64,000 nt of DNA, taken from contig NZ_FMIQ01000041.1 of the NCBI RefSeq assembly GCF_900095695.1, forward strand, positions 1 to 64,000, written 5' to 3'. Below the pieces are notes generated by a model, which was not told the DNA's origin, ran no database searches, and was given only the letters and a program-made list of their open reading frames with translations. Every line of letters starts with the position of its first letter. Position 1 is the first letter of the stretch. This DNA comes from Hafnia alvei (GTDB taxonomy: Bacteria; Pseudomonadota; Gammaproteobacteria; Enterobacterales; Enterobacteriaceae). Below, one piece after another: positions 29,454-38,874 of the stretch. A program made the translations under genes and the position numbers.

Positions 29454-29784
29454 TACTCTACCTTAATAACCGCGTACGATATCCGCTCAAAAACACTTAA
29501 TACCAGTCCATTCATTGTATGCTAAATGGAACGAAGTTTCGGGGATAACCGCACATCAATTTATCGCTTATTGATGTTCACACTGACAAAGAGATTCTTT
29601 TTCCAAAATACAGCTTAGGAAGGCTCAGTGCCTAAAGCTGGCGCATTTTACCATGTTTTTAGTATGACAAATGTAAATCTAAGGAAATAGGGTGTTGGGA
29701 TGTGATTGCGATCGTTGTCGCAGATACAGCAAGGCACCCATAAAGGGTGCCTTGGGATCTCAACCGATTGAAAAGCGATCGATA
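29454..29784. other. Intergenic region between dedA and the POT gene
   Basis: The 331 bp contain the dedA promoter region and the 3' side of the POT gene. A hairpin (cagcttagg / cctaaagctg, 29611-29640) and a palindrome (aaggcaccc / gggtgcctt, 29731-29753) are visible. Neither has a good T run. No gene is seen. Confidence 0.5.
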
Positions 29785-31305
29785 TTAGATTTCGACGTTT
29801 TTCATCATGCGGCGTACAGGGTAAATCAACAGCGTTAGTACTGCGGAGCAAATGACCAGAGCGATGGAGCAGCGAGCAAATAGGTCTGGTAGCATATCAA
29901 GCTGGTCCGCTTTAACCTGACCGCCGATCAAGCCAGCAGCAAGGTTACCCAGAGAGCTAGCACAGAACCACAGCCCCATCACCTGTCCACGCATTCGATC
30001 GGGAGCCAGTAATGTCATGGTCGCCAGCCCGATTGGACTTAGGCAAAGTTCACCCAGCGTTAACAGCAGAATGCTCCCCACTAGCCAGAACGGCGATACA
30101 GATTGGCTACTGGTCAATACATCCTGCGCGGCCAAAATCATGATGCCAAAACCTGCGGCGGCAAAAAGAATACCGATAACAAATTTCACCATACTGCTTG
30201 GCTGCATCTGGCGGCGGCCCAGTGCAGGCCATAACCAGCTAAACAGCGGTGCAAGGATGATGATAAACAGGGCGTTCAGCGACTGGAACCATACGGTTGG
30301 GATTTCAAAGTCACCAAACTGGCGCTGGGTATAATCATTGGCAAACAGGTTGAATGAGGTCGGCTTCTGCTCAAACGCAGACCAGAAGAAGGCCGCAGAA
30401 ACCAGCAAAATAAAGCAGACCAGCAAACGAACACGCTCTTCCGATGCTAATCCCGCAAAGGCGAACAGATAGACAAAGTACAGCGTCACGGAAGCGGCGA
30501 TAACGTATACCATCACGCTGGCAATTAAGACGGGATTAATTGGAATGACGCCATTTGCCAGCAGACCAATCAACACGATGGCAATCACGGCCAAAACAGA
30601 AATCCAGCGGCCAACGTTTTTGCGTTCAACAACGGCATGATTCCAGCTAGATCCCAAACCGACTTCACGATCGTAGCGGCGCATGGAAGGTACCGCGAAG
30701 AAGCGGAAAATCAGCAACGCAACCAGCATGCCTAGACCGCCAATACCGAAGCCCCAATGCCAGCCTTTTTCACCTACGAGTAAACCGGTTACCAGCGGCG
30801 CAATGAATGAGCCTAGGTTAATTCCCATATAAAAGAGCGAGAATCCGCCATCGCGGCGAGTGTCACCGTCTTTATAGAGGGTGCCCACCATGACCGAAAT
30901 ACAGGTTTTAAATAAACCGGTTCCCAGAACGATAAGCAGCAGACCCACGAAGAATAGGGTATTGCCCCAAAGCGCGGAAAGCGCAATGGCTAAATGACCA
31001 AGCGCAATGAGAATCGAACCGTACCAAACAGCTCTACGCTGGCCTAACCAGTTGTCGGCTAACCAACCGCCCGGCAGCGCCGCCAGATACATGCTACCGG
31101 CGAAAATACCAACGATAGCCGAGGCTTGTTCACGAGGAATGCCCATTCCGCCTTCATAAACACTGGCGGCCATAAACAGGATAAGTAGCGGGCGGATCCC
31201 GTAAAAGGAGAAGCGTTCCCACATCTCGGTAAAGAATAAAGACCCGAGCGGATAGGGATGACCGAGGAAAGTACGGCCTTGCTGTGTTTTATCAGAGGAT
31301 TGCAT
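29785..31305 (-). CDS. POT-family proton-dependent oligopeptide transporter
   Basis: The 506-residue protein has about 14 membrane segments. The POT proton-coupling motif EMWERFSFYG is at 27-36, the FYMGINLGSFIAPL signature lies in segment five and LGELCLSPIGLA lies late in the chain. It imports di- or tripeptides in related proteins. It is not close to E. coli DtpA-D at the N-terminus; it reads more like the peptide transporters of Shewanella or Xanthomonas. It is a single gene flanked by AT-rich spacers. Confidence 0.88.
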   Translation of the reverse strand: MQSSDKTQQGRTFLGHPYPLGSLFFTEMWERFSFYGIRPLLILFMAASVYEGGMGIPREQASAIVGIFAGSMYLAALPGGWLADNWLGQRRAVWYGSILIALGHLAIALSALWGNTLFFVGLLLIVLGTGLFKTCISVMVGTLYKDGDTRRDGGFSLFYMGINLGSFIAPLVTGLLVGEKGWHWGFGIGGLGMLVALLIFRFFAVPSMRRYDREVGLGSSWNHAVVERKNVGRWISVLAVIAIVLIGLLANGVIPINPVLIASVMVYVIAASVTLYFVYLFAFAGLASEERVRLLVCFILLVSAAFFWSAFEQKPTSFNLFANDYTQRQFGDFEIPTVWFQSLNALFIIILAPLFSWLWPALGRRQMQPSSMVKFVIGILFAAAGFGIMILAAQDVLTSSQSVSPFWLVGSILLLTLGELCLSPIGLATMTLLAPDRMRGQVMGLWFCASSLGNLAAGLIGGQVKADQLDMLPDLFARCSIALVICSAVLTLLIYPVRRMMKNVEI

Positions 31306-31740
31306 GTTGTATTCCCATTAACTATACGCAAAGAACGAGAGCGTATGATTGATAACTTAAAAACTTAATATTTAACTCATTGTATTTATAGTATTTATTA
31401 ATGAACTGTTCGGCTTTTGCCATATTATTCGAGTATTCATTAATAATACGGGATTTGGAAACTAACATAGATTTATAGGCGTGGTCATCTTTTTATCATC
31501 AAAATCGTTGTTTTGTGAACAGTTATTTGGTCTTTTGTAACGAAAATGAGGTGTAAAGCAGGGTAAACATCGTTAATGGTACGGTTTTTCCGCTGTGAAT
31601 CTCTATTGCATGGGGCTTTTGATGACAAATGGCTTTTTTGAGGGGTATGTCTTTGAGAAGAGAAGTTTTGAAAAAGCGCTATTTAACGTTGCAAATAGCG
31701 CTTGTAGATAGGGGAAATTAAGCAAGCAGTAATGGGGAGA
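31306..31740. other. AT-rich region upstream of the POT gene
   Basis: These 435 bp carry the POT promoter side and the terminator of the DoxX gene. No ORF of note is present on either strand. Confidence 0.5.
31669..31703 (-). terminator. Terminator for the DoxX gene
   Basis: On the minus strand the 11-bp stem aagcgctattt / aaatagcgctt (31674-31703, 8-nt loop) ends in a T run followed by CAAAA. Confidence 0.8.
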
Positions 31741-32175
31741 TTAACGCAGAGCCTGATTACTGGCGACAGAGTAACGTCCGCTGCCTAGCAACATGATGAT
31801 GATGCCACCCATGAAGTACAGCATTTCGTTTTCCAGTCCCCAAGCACCGACGTCGGTCAGGGTGAAAAATTTGCCGGTACCGACCATCAGGGTGGCAACC
31901 AGCAGGTTAACGGCGTAAATCAGCGCTGCCGGACGTGTAAAAATACCCAAAACCATCAGCACTGGCGTAACGATTTCGCCTATAAATACCCCATAGGCGA
32001 CAAATCCAGGCACACCCTGCGCCTGTAGCATCTCAGAAATCCAACCAACGCCGTGCTCGATTTTGGCAACACCGTGAAAAAGCATTAATAAACCAAAGGT
32101 GAGACGCAGCAATAGCTTTCCGCCGTCTGGATGATCGGTTAAACGTGTGAAAGCCTGATTTAGCGAGGTGAGCAT
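31741..32175 (-). CDS. DoxX-family membrane protein (YphA-like)
   Basis: A 144-residue protein with about four membrane segments and the DoxX hallmarks: RLTFGLLMLFHGVAKIEHG near the start, GEIVTPVLMVLGIFTRPAAL in the middle and GSGRYSV at the end. It resembles E. coli YphA. The role is unsettled; DoxX proteins are linked to redox or sulfur stress in other bacteria. The ATG at 32175 with AAAGGA is preferred over a start 12 codons upstream. It follows the MBL-fold gene on the same strand and may share its transcript. Confidence 0.85.
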   Translation of the reverse strand: MLTSLNQAFTRLTDHPDGGKLLLRLTFGLLMLFHGVAKIEHGVGWISEMLQAQGVPGFVAYGVFIGEIVTPVLMVLGIFTRPAALIYAVNLLVATLMVGTGKFFTLTDVGAWGLENEMLYFMGGIIIMLLGSGRYSVASNQALR

Positions 32176-32316
32176 ACTTACATCCTTTGTAGAGGTGGTG
32201 CTAACGAGCACCGAAAAAGTAAAATTTCTTGGCTAAACGGTATGGGTATTATCCGGCACTTCGCCCCCGCAAGTAACCGGATAACACTGATAAACAACAT
32301 CAAAATAATTGAAATA

Positions 32317-33195
32317 TTACCACTTCATTTCGCCGGTATTCACTTTCGCGCTCAAGTTTAGGCTTTCACCATCTTTCAGGTTGGGGTAAGCCTTTTGCAT
32401 CGCATCGATCACACCTGCAGAGGTTTTGTGGGTGTCTAAAACCTGCTCAAACTTTTTCAGGTAGTCACGGCTAAATACAATCGCGGCGTCACCTTTTGGA
32501 GGTGTTCCTAAATAATGGCCAGGAACCACCGTTTGAGGGTGTAACGCTTGCATGCGATCTAACGCTTTAATCCAGTTCTCACGCGAGGTCTTCGTTTGGG
32601 TGTCGGCAGTCCAAATATGCTGGTTGGCTGAAACTAACACCCCACCCATCACGGCTTTGAGTGAGGGGATCCAGACATAGGTACGGTCTGGCGAAGCACT
32701 ATCAAGGTCTTGAATGACCAGTTTCTGGCCTTCCAGCGTGATTTCGTTGCCCTGAAGGACTTCAGGCGTAATGATTTTTGTTGGTGCCTGATCTTTTATC
32801 AATGGCCCCCAATAGTGAAGCTTGGCGTCTTGGGTCGCTTTGATATGGTCAACGGTAGGCTGAGTGGCCACAATTTTAGCCTGCGGATAGGCTGCTGCTA
32901 GCGTTTGTAAACCAAAATAGAAGTCAGGATCGCCGTGGCTAATATAAATCGTCGTCAGCGTTTTGCCGCTCTTCTTGATCATATTGATCAGCGCATTAGC
33001 GTCTTTTTTCTCAAATTGTGCATCAATCAGCACCGCTTCTTTATCGCCAACAATCAGCTCAGAGGAGACCGGAAACAGGCTGGTAGCACCAGGGTTATAG
33101 GTTTGCAGCTCAAGCGCTTTAGCCTGTGCTGCAAAGGCGCTGGTGGTGAGAAGTAAGGACAAAAACAGAGGTTTAACCGCGATGGATGGTTGCAT
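32317..33195 (-). CDS. Exported MBL-fold metallo-hydrolase
   Basis: The 292-residue protein begins with a signal peptide (cleavage near residue 25, after AQA) and so is probably periplasmic. It has a metallo-beta-lactamase fold with a variant metal motif, SHGDPDFYFG (H87, D89, D91), instead of HxHxDH. Later parts include VVPGHYLG. The reaction is unknown. It is divergent from a LysR gene and upstream of doxX, so the regulator probably controls this pair (inferred). Confidence 0.8.
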   Translation of the reverse strand: MQPSIAVKPLFLSLLLTTSAFAAQAKALELQTYNPGATSLFPVSSELIVGDKEAVLIDAQFEKKDANALINMIKKSGKTLTTIYISHGDPDFYFGLQTLAAAYPQAKIVATQPTVDHIKATQDAKLHYWGPLIKDQAPTKIITPEVLQGNEITLEGQKLVIQDLDSASPDRTYVWIPSLKAVMGGVLVSANQHIWTADTQTKTSRENWIKALDRMQALHPQTVVPGHYLGTPPKGDAAIVFSRDYLKKFEQVLDTHKTSAGVIDAMQKAYPNLKDGESLNLSAKVNTGEMKW

Positions 33196-33243
33196 GAGAC
33201 AGGCCTTTATTATTAATGTGAATTATTACTGTTTGGAAGTATA

Positions 33244-33259
33244 TTCAGCAATTGTTGAA
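33244..33259. promoter_or_regulatory. Candidate LysR operator
   Basis: TTCAGCAATTGTTGAA is a 16-bp imperfect palindrome (one mismatched pair) between the divergent MBL and LysR genes. Position and size suit a LysR-type site. Confidence 0.4.
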
Positions 33260-33322
33260 AGAAATAGGCCAGAATAGTAGACATACTGTTTACCAAATCG
33301 AGCAAATCGTAGGAGAGAACAC

Positions 33323-34219
33323 ATGGATCGACTCAGTGCGATGCGGGTTTTTGTTTGCGTCGTTGAGCAGGGGAGTTTGAGTCGCGCTGCGGAGAAGCTA
33401 AATCTCTCGCGGGCCATGGTTTCGCGCTATTTGGCAGACTTAGAGCAGTGGATTGGTGGCCGCCTGTTGCATCGGACCACGCGTAGCCAAAGCCTAACCA
33501 GCGCGGGTGAAGAGGTTCTTGTGCGCAGTAAAGCATTGCTGCTGTTAAGCGAAGAGATAGAGCAGGTGGTTGATAATAGTCAGCAGCAGCCGAGAGGCTT
33601 GTTACGCATCACCAGCAGCCAGTCGCTGATACAGGCCTTTCTCACCGATGCGGTGTGTGACTATCTAACGTTCAATCCGGTTGCTCAGATAGATATATGC
33701 CGCCAAGAAAAAACGCTTAACTTGGTAGATGAACGCATCGATCTGGCGATCCGTATTACGAATCAGCTGGATCACAACCTAATTGCTCGCCGCTTGGGAA
33801 CCTGTCATTCGGTATTGTGCGCGGCTCCCCGCTATTTCGAACACCATGCGTTACCGCAAACAATTACGGATTTGAGTGAGCACAACTGTCTGACGCATGA
33901 ATACTACGCTCATCATCACTGGAGCTTTGTCTATCAGGGGGAATCTATCACCGTGACGATAAGCGGCAATTTAAGCGCTAATTGTGCCACGGTGTTAACG
34001 GCGGCAACGCTGCGTGGTTTTGGCATCAGCTTGTTACCGCGTTATTTGGTTAATCAATTGCTCACAGATGGACAATTGGTTGAGATCCTTGCTGAATATC
34101 AACCACAAGAGCTGGGGATTTACGGTGTCTACACGTCGCGTCAGTTTCTGCCTGTATCTCTACGTGCGTTCCTCGATTTTTTGATTGCTCGGTTTGCGTC
34201 GGACCCGCGTTTTGCCTGA
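33323..34219 (+). CDS. LysR-family transcriptional regulator
   Basis: The 298-residue protein has the N-terminal winged helix-turn-helix at 1-60 (FVCVVEQGSLSRAAEKLNLS, then SRYLADLE) and a substrate-binding effector domain with the typical IDLAIRI and GFGISLLP blocks. It reads like the DmlR/AaeR subgroup. A good AGGAGAG site precedes the ATG. It is divergent from the MBL-doxX genes, its likely targets. Its last 60 bases overlap the end of the convergent transporter gene. Confidence 0.88.
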   Translation: MDRLSAMRVFVCVVEQGSLSRAAEKLNLSRAMVSRYLADLEQWIGGRLLHRTTRSQSLTSAGEEVLVRSKALLLLSEEIEQVVDNSQQQPRGLLRITSSQSLIQAFLTDAVCDYLTFNPVAQIDICRQEKTLNLVDERIDLAIRITNQLDHNLIARRLGTCHSVLCAAPRYFEHHALPQTITDLSEHNCLTHEYYAHHHWSFVYQGESITVTISGNLSANCATVLTAATLRGFGISLLPRYLVNQLLTDGQLVEILAEYQPQELGIYGVYTSRQFLPVSLRAFLDFLIARFASDPRFA

Positions 34220-35140
34220 GCCCCTTATTGTCTTAGAAGCCATGCTGTGAGCAATCATACCCAAAATAACCAGGGTAATACCGAGCAGAGAAATAGGAGA
34301 AGGCAGCGCGGAACCGAGGAAAAACATCTCGCCAAGTAGCGTAAATAACACTTCTCCAGACTGTGTGGCCTCCACGGCGGCAAGCTGCGACGGATCGTTA
34401 CGCACGCGGTTGGTTGCGGCAAAGAACAGCAGGGTGCCAATAACGCCAGAAAACAGCGCCACCAATACGGATTGCTCAACCTGCGGTGCGGAAGGAAGGC
34501 CAACACGTGACCAAGCTACCAATGAAATCACCAACCAAAACGGCAGGCTGGCGAGGGTCATATTCAATACCCGCTGCAGTGTATCCACGTTATGGTGGCA
34601 AATATTCATCATCTTACGGTTGCCAAGAGGATACAAAAATGCGGCGATAACCACGGGGATGAGCCCCGCCAGCGCCTGAAACAGGCTGATATGTTCAGCT
34701 TGTTGCCACAGCATCAGCGCAATACCGAGTAAGATCAGCAGTGACCAACGTAGCCCAAACCATGGAATTTTATGTTTAGGCTCACCGCTTGCGCCCAGCC
34801 AAGGCACCAGCAACGATCCTGCAATAATGGTAATTTGCCACGTTCCTGCAACTAACCAGCCGGGGCCATAGGCGCTCGCCAGCGTGACAAGTGCATAAAA
34901 CAGACCAAAGCCCAGCGTACTCCATAGCAAATAGGTGCGGATATTCTGTCGCAGATGAGCAATGCTTTGGCGTAACTGGCCGCGTAGGGCAACAAGCACC
35001 AATAGCATCGGCGCCATAAACCAAAATCGTAAACTAGCACTCCACATCCAGTCGCCGCCGCCGATTTCCATAGAGCGATTGAAAATAAAAGTGAAGGCGA
35101 AGAAGAGGGATGAGATCACGCCATAGACAATAGCCTGCAT
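34160..35140 (-). CDS. EmrE/EamA-type multidrug or metabolite exporter
   Basis: The 326-residue protein has about ten membrane segments in two EamA-like halves (SSLFFAFTFIFNRSMEIGGG; AVEATQSGEVLFTLLGE) and a very basic C-terminal tail. Proteins of this PF13536-like class are annotated as EmrE family, with unknown substrates. It is divergent from an XRE-cupin regulator across two strong palindromes. Its 3' end overlaps the LysR gene by 60 bp. Confidence 0.82.
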   Translation of the reverse strand: MQAIVYGVISSLFFAFTFIFNRSMEIGGGDWMWSASLRFWFMAPMLLVLVALRGQLRQSIAHLRQNIRTYLLWSTLGFGLFYALVTLASAYGPGWLVAGTWQITIIAGSLLVPWLGASGEPKHKIPWFGLRWSLLILLGIALMLWQQAEHISLFQALAGLIPVVIAAFLYPLGNRKMMNICHHNVDTLQRVLNMTLASLPFWLVISLVAWSRVGLPSAPQVEQSVLVALFSGVIGTLLFFAATNRVRNDPSQLAAVEATQSGEVLFTLLGEMFFLGSALPSPISLLGITLVILGMIAHSMASKTIRGSGKTRVRRKPSNQKIEERT

Positions 35141-35209
35141 GGGGAAGTCCGAATTTTTTATGTATTAGGATTGGTGAATGGCTGGTATTAGGATAAACTT
35201 TTCACCGCC

Positions 35210-35229
35210 TTGTGCGTTATAGCGCACAA
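35210..35229. promoter_or_regulatory. 20-bp operator palindrome, copy 1
   Basis: TTGTGCGTTATAGCGCACAA is symmetric except for one pair. It lies between the divergent exporter and XRE-cupin genes, 33 bp centre to centre from copy 2. Confidence 0.75.
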
Positions 35230-35242
35230 AACAAGATTAGCA

Positions 35243-35262
35243 TTGTGCGTTATAACGCACAA
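35243..35262. promoter_or_regulatory. 20-bp operator palindrome, copy 2
   Basis: TTGTGCGTTATAACGCACAA is a perfect palindrome ending 18 bp before the XRE-cupin start codon. It is very likely the regulator's own binding site. Confidence 0.8.
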
Positions 35263-35280
35263 CACCAATGAGAATAAATC

Positions 35281-35835
35281 ATGACCGATCTTGCTCTTCA
35301 TATTGGAAAGACGCTGCGTGAACTGCGCCAGCGGCGAGGATGGAGTCTAGATAAAACGGCGCAGGCTACAGGGGTGAGCAAGGCTATGCTTGGACAAATT
35401 GAGCGTGGCGAATCGAGCCCAACCGTGGTCACCCTGTGGCGGATTTCCAGCGGGCTACAGGCTTCCTTCAGTGAGTTTTTGCCCCCGCAGCTGGTGGATG
35501 AAGAGCCCACGCTAAGCTTACATCATGAAGATGAGGCGATTACCGCTCAGACCCAGCTTAGTTTTGATGCTCAGCTAGGTTATGAGGTGCTTCTGATCAC
35601 CTTGCACGCGGGGTGCATTCACAATTCCTACGCGCACGAGCAAGGGGTTGTGGAAGATATTCTTATGATCGACGGCGAAATAGAAGTACAGGTGAAAGGC
35701 GTATGGCAGACGGTGACAACCAGCAAGCCATTGCGCTTTGTGGCTGACCAAACACACAGCTATCGCAATACGGGCAACCACGCCGCCAAATTCTACAATA
35801 TTGTTCATTATCCCCAGCTACGTGGGGATGAATAA
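35281..35835 (+). CDS. XRE-cupin transcriptional regulator (SutR/YdcN-like)
   Basis: The 184-residue protein has an XRE helix-turn-helix at about 10-65 (SLDKTAQATGVSKAMLGQIE) and a cupin effector domain at about 100-180 ending in NIVHYPQ. It resembles E. coli SutR (YdcN) throughout. Such proteins sense a small molecule through the cupin. Two 20-bp palindromes just upstream suggest autoregulation and control of the divergent exporter. It could repress both until an effector binds (inferred). Confidence 0.88.
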   Translation: MTDLALHIGKTLRELRQRRGWSLDKTAQATGVSKAMLGQIERGESSPTVVTLWRISSGLQASFSEFLPPQLVDEEPTLSLHHEDEAITAQTQLSFDAQLGYEVLLITLHAGCIHNSYAHEQGVVEDILMIDGEIEVQVKGVWQTVTTSKPLRFVADQTHSYRNTGNHAAKFYNIVHYPQLRGDE

Positions 35836-36011
35836 GCATTCGGCAACATTTATTTATCTTTTTGTTAGCTATTCTTTAAATAACCACACGGTCTGTCGGT
35901 GGATTATTCATCAATGAATATCCATAATCGCCGCCCTATGGGGCTGACTCGGGTCAGATACTCGATGAACCCGTGAAAATTTGAATAACTAACATTGAGG
36001 AAATGAACACC

Positions 36012-37061
36012 ATGCCAGTGTTGCATAACCAAATCTCAAACCAAGAATTAAAAGCGCGGATGTTGGCCGAAACCGAGCCACGCACCACGGTTTCATTCTA
36101 CAAATACTGCCGCATTGAAGAGCCGCAGCTCTTCCGTGACGCTCTCTATATCGCGTTTCGTGAACTAGGCGTGTTCGGTCGTATTTACATCGCGCATGAA
36201 GGCATTAACGCACAGATTTCCGTTCCTGCAAGCCGCTATGATGCGATGCAAAGCGCGTTGTATCAGGCGCACCCTGATTTCGACGGGCTAAGAATGAACG
36301 TGGCGCTCGACGACGATGGAAAATCCTTCTGGGTGTTGCGTATGAAAGTGCGCGAGCGAATTGTTGCCGATGGTATTGATGATCCCAGCTTTAATCCTGC
36401 CAACGTGGGCCAATATCTCAAAGCCGCCGAAGTGAACGCCATGTTGGATGACCCTGATGCGGTGTTTGTGGATATGCGCAATCACTATGAGTACGAGGTC
36501 GGGCACTTTACCGATGCATTGGAAGTGCCTTCGGATACTTTCCGCGATCAGTTGCCGATGGCGGTGGATATGTTGCAGCAGGATAAAAATAAGAAAATCG
36601 TGATGTATTGCACCGGCGGGATACGCTGTGAAAAAGCCAGCGCTTACATGATGCATAACGGTTTTAATAATGTTTATCACGTGGAAGGTGGCATCATTGA
36701 ATACACTCGCCGTGCCCGTGAGCAGGGATTACCGCTGAAGTTCATTGGCAAAAATTTTGTCTTTGACGAGCGAATGGGGGAACGTATCACCGATGATGTC
36801 ATCTCCCAATGCCATCAGTGCGGGGCGTCTTGCGATACGCACACCAACTGCTTGAACGACGGCTGTCACCTGCTATTTATTCAATGCCCAGCCTGTGCAG
36901 AGAAATTTAGCGGTTGCTGTAGTTCTGAGTGCCAAGAAGAGCGAGCATTGCCAGTTGAAGAGCAGCGGCTCCGCCGTGCTGGCCGTGAAAATGGCAATAT
37001 GATTTTCAACAAGTCACGCAGCAAACCGCTTCGTTTACGTATTCCTGGCCGCGACGATTAG
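36012..37061 (+). CDS. trhO: tRNA uridine(34) hydroxylase TrhO (YceA)
   Basis: TrhO hydroxylates U34 of tRNAs at the wobble base in an oxygen-dependent way. The protein has an N-terminal UPF0176-type domain, a rhodanese domain with the CTGGIRC motif (C200 and C206) and a C-terminal cysteine cluster ([24 protein letters not shown]). The ATG at 36012 (MPVLHN, 349 residues) matches E. coli; an ATG three codons upstream sits too close to the GAGG site. It is convergent with the MocR gene. Confidence 0.95.
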   Translation: MPVLHNQISNQELKARMLAETEPRTTVSFYKYCRIEEPQLFRDALYIAFRELGVFGRIYIAHEGINAQISVPASRYDAMQSALYQAHPDFDGLRMNVALDDDGKSFWVLRMKVRERIVADGIDDPSFNPANVGQYLKAAEVNAMLDDPDAVFVDMRNHYEYEVGHFTDALEVPSDTFRDQLPMAVDMLQQDKNKKIVMYCTGGIRCEKASAYMMHNGFNNVYHVEGGIIEYTRRAREQGLPLKFIGKNFVFDERMGERITDDVISQCHQCGASCDTHTNCLNDGCHLLFIQCPACAEKFSGCCSSECQEERALPVEEQRLRRAGRENGNMIFNKSRSKPLRLRIPGRDD

Positions 37062-37080
37062 CCCGTATAAATAGCCCATC

Positions 37081-38553
37081 CTAAGCCTTGCCGGTGGATG
37101 AAATACCCAGCTCCCGGCAGGCTTTGCCAATAATCTCTAACGCTAACCGAATATGTCCCTGTGACAACGCGCTAAAGCCAAACAGCATTAGCGTATCCTG
37201 ATTTTCTGCCAAATAGGAGTTCTCGGAACCATTACACATGCTGCCTAAAGTATCGAAACGCACGCCTTCGCGCAGGCAGCGTTCACGCAGTTGGCTAACG
37301 GTATGGGCCGACAGCGACGTTTTTAACGTAATATGCAGGCCTGATGAGGTGCCTAACAGCGTAGCACTCGGGAATAACGCCATTAGGCCTTCACGCAGTA
37401 ATTTTTGGCGTGCGCCATATTCGATTTCAAGCTTGCGTAGATGGCGGTGATAACCCTGATCGTGCATAAAGTCAGCGAGAAATTGCTGATACAACCAGCT
37501 GGCACCGTGATTCCACAGCGCTTTCAGGTTAAGAATTGGCGCCACTAACCGCTCTGGACACACCATAAAACCAATACGCATGCCGGGCCCCAGCGTTTTT
37601 GAAAAACTGCTGAGATAAATGACGTTGTTAGCATTTTCCAATGATTTCAACGCCGGAAGCGGCTGTGTGCCATATAGGAACGTGGTGTCGTAGTCGTCTT
37701 CAATCACGTAAGCGTTTGATCGCCGCGACCAATCCAACAGCATTTTACGCCGCTCAAGCGGCAAAGTTCCGCCTACAGGGTATTGATGTGACGGTGTCAC
37801 GTATGCTAAGGCACACTGCTGATCTGGCAGGCCTTGGGTTTGCAAGCCAAAATCATCTACCGGAATAGCGTGAATATGCGGGGTGCAACTGCTAAACAAA
37901 TTCCACGCACCGGAATAGCAGGGAGACTCCACGGCAATATGCTCTTGCGGCGTTAATAGCGTGCGCGCAATCAGGGCTAAACCTTCTTGGACGCCGTTGG
38001 TGATGATGATGTGCTCGGCATCGGTATGAATGCCGCGGGCATTAGCCAAGTATTTGACCAGCTCTTGTCGCAACGACATCAGGCCAGCTGGTGGATGGTA
38101 ACGCGTCATCAATAAATGTTTGCTACGCGAGGCTTTGTTATTCCAACTGCGCCAGCGCTGCCAAGGAAATGATGACTCATCAGGATTACCTAGGCTGAAA
38201 AACATGGGACTATCTACGTCAACGTAGGTGTCTGGTGCCTGAGTCTGCAACACGCTGGGGGGATGATCTAAATCGCTTTGCGGCGTTTTAGACTCGGGCA
38301 GATCAATACGTGACGATAGGATAACGTTGTATCCCACGCCTGGACGGCTGGCGATAAATCCTTCTAGAACCAGTTTTTCATAAACGGCCGTAATCGTATT
38401 ACGGGAAACCTGTAGCTTTTCTCCGAGCTCACGAATCGAAGGCAGGCGTTCGCCGTTCGTTAACACTCCGTTGTGCAGCGCCGTATGGATTTGCTGATAA
38501 ATCTGTTTTTGCAGCGACAAAGAGTCGTGGCGATCGAGGTTAAACGACAGCAT
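37081..38553 (-). CDS. MocR-family PLP-dependent transcriptional regulator
   Basis: The 490-residue protein joins a GntR winged helix (residues 1-75, LPSIRELGEKLQVSRNTITAVYEKL) to a class I aminotransferase-like domain. The PLP lysine is in SSFSKTLGPGMRIG and the PLP ring aspartate in IEDDYD. MocR proteins regulate vitamin B6, GABA, ectoine or taurine genes. The target is not visible here, since neither neighbour is an obvious candidate. Confidence 0.87.
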   Translation of the reverse strand: MLSFNLDRHDSLSLQKQIYQQIHTALHNGVLTNGERLPSIRELGEKLQVSRNTITAVYEKLVLEGFIASRPGVGYNVILSSRIDLPESKTPQSDLDHPPSVLQTQAPDTYVDVDSPMFFSLGNPDESSFPWQRWRSWNNKASRSKHLLMTRYHPPAGLMSLRQELVKYLANARGIHTDAEHIIITNGVQEGLALIARTLLTPQEHIAVESPCYSGAWNLFSSCTPHIHAIPVDDFGLQTQGLPDQQCALAYVTPSHQYPVGGTLPLERRKMLLDWSRRSNAYVIEDDYDTTFLYGTQPLPALKSLENANNVIYLSSFSKTLGPGMRIGFMVCPERLVAPILNLKALWNHGASWLYQQFLADFMHDQGYHRHLRKLEIEYGARQKLLREGLMALFPSATLLGTSSGLHITLKTSLSAHTVSQLRERCLREGVRFDTLGSMCNGSENSYLAENQDTLMLFGFSALSQGHIRLALEIIGKACRELGISSTGKA

Positions 38554-38874
38554 TCGGGATCCGGATCAAAGAGAATAAAACGCCAGTATACGTGATTCTA
38601 ACCAGCGAGATGGAGTATCCATCAATATGTTGACATAAAATATATTACAATCAATTATTTAATTGCGACTGCCAATGGCCTCATTCATATTAATATTTTG
38701 AATTTAGTTGGCGGGTGGTGATCAAAAAAATCCTGCGATAATCTATAGGGAGTTACCGTATCTGGCTAGAGACAGCATCTGAACAATGATGGGTGAGCAA
38801 GGTCTTGGATAGGGAACACGCGAACAGTTGGATCGGAAAGCGCCGATCAGGATATATGACAACAAGGAATCACC
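38554..38874. other. Intergenic region between mocR and tqsA
   Basis: The 321 bp hold divergent promoters. A consensus -35 TTGACA on the plus strand (38630-38635) has a weak -10 17 bp on, over 200 bp before tqsA. No gene is seen. Confidence 0.5.

Noticed and set aside
29731-29753. Palindrome aaggcaccc/gggtgcctt as a POT terminator
   Set aside because: No T run follows on the minus strand, so I list it only as a palindrome.
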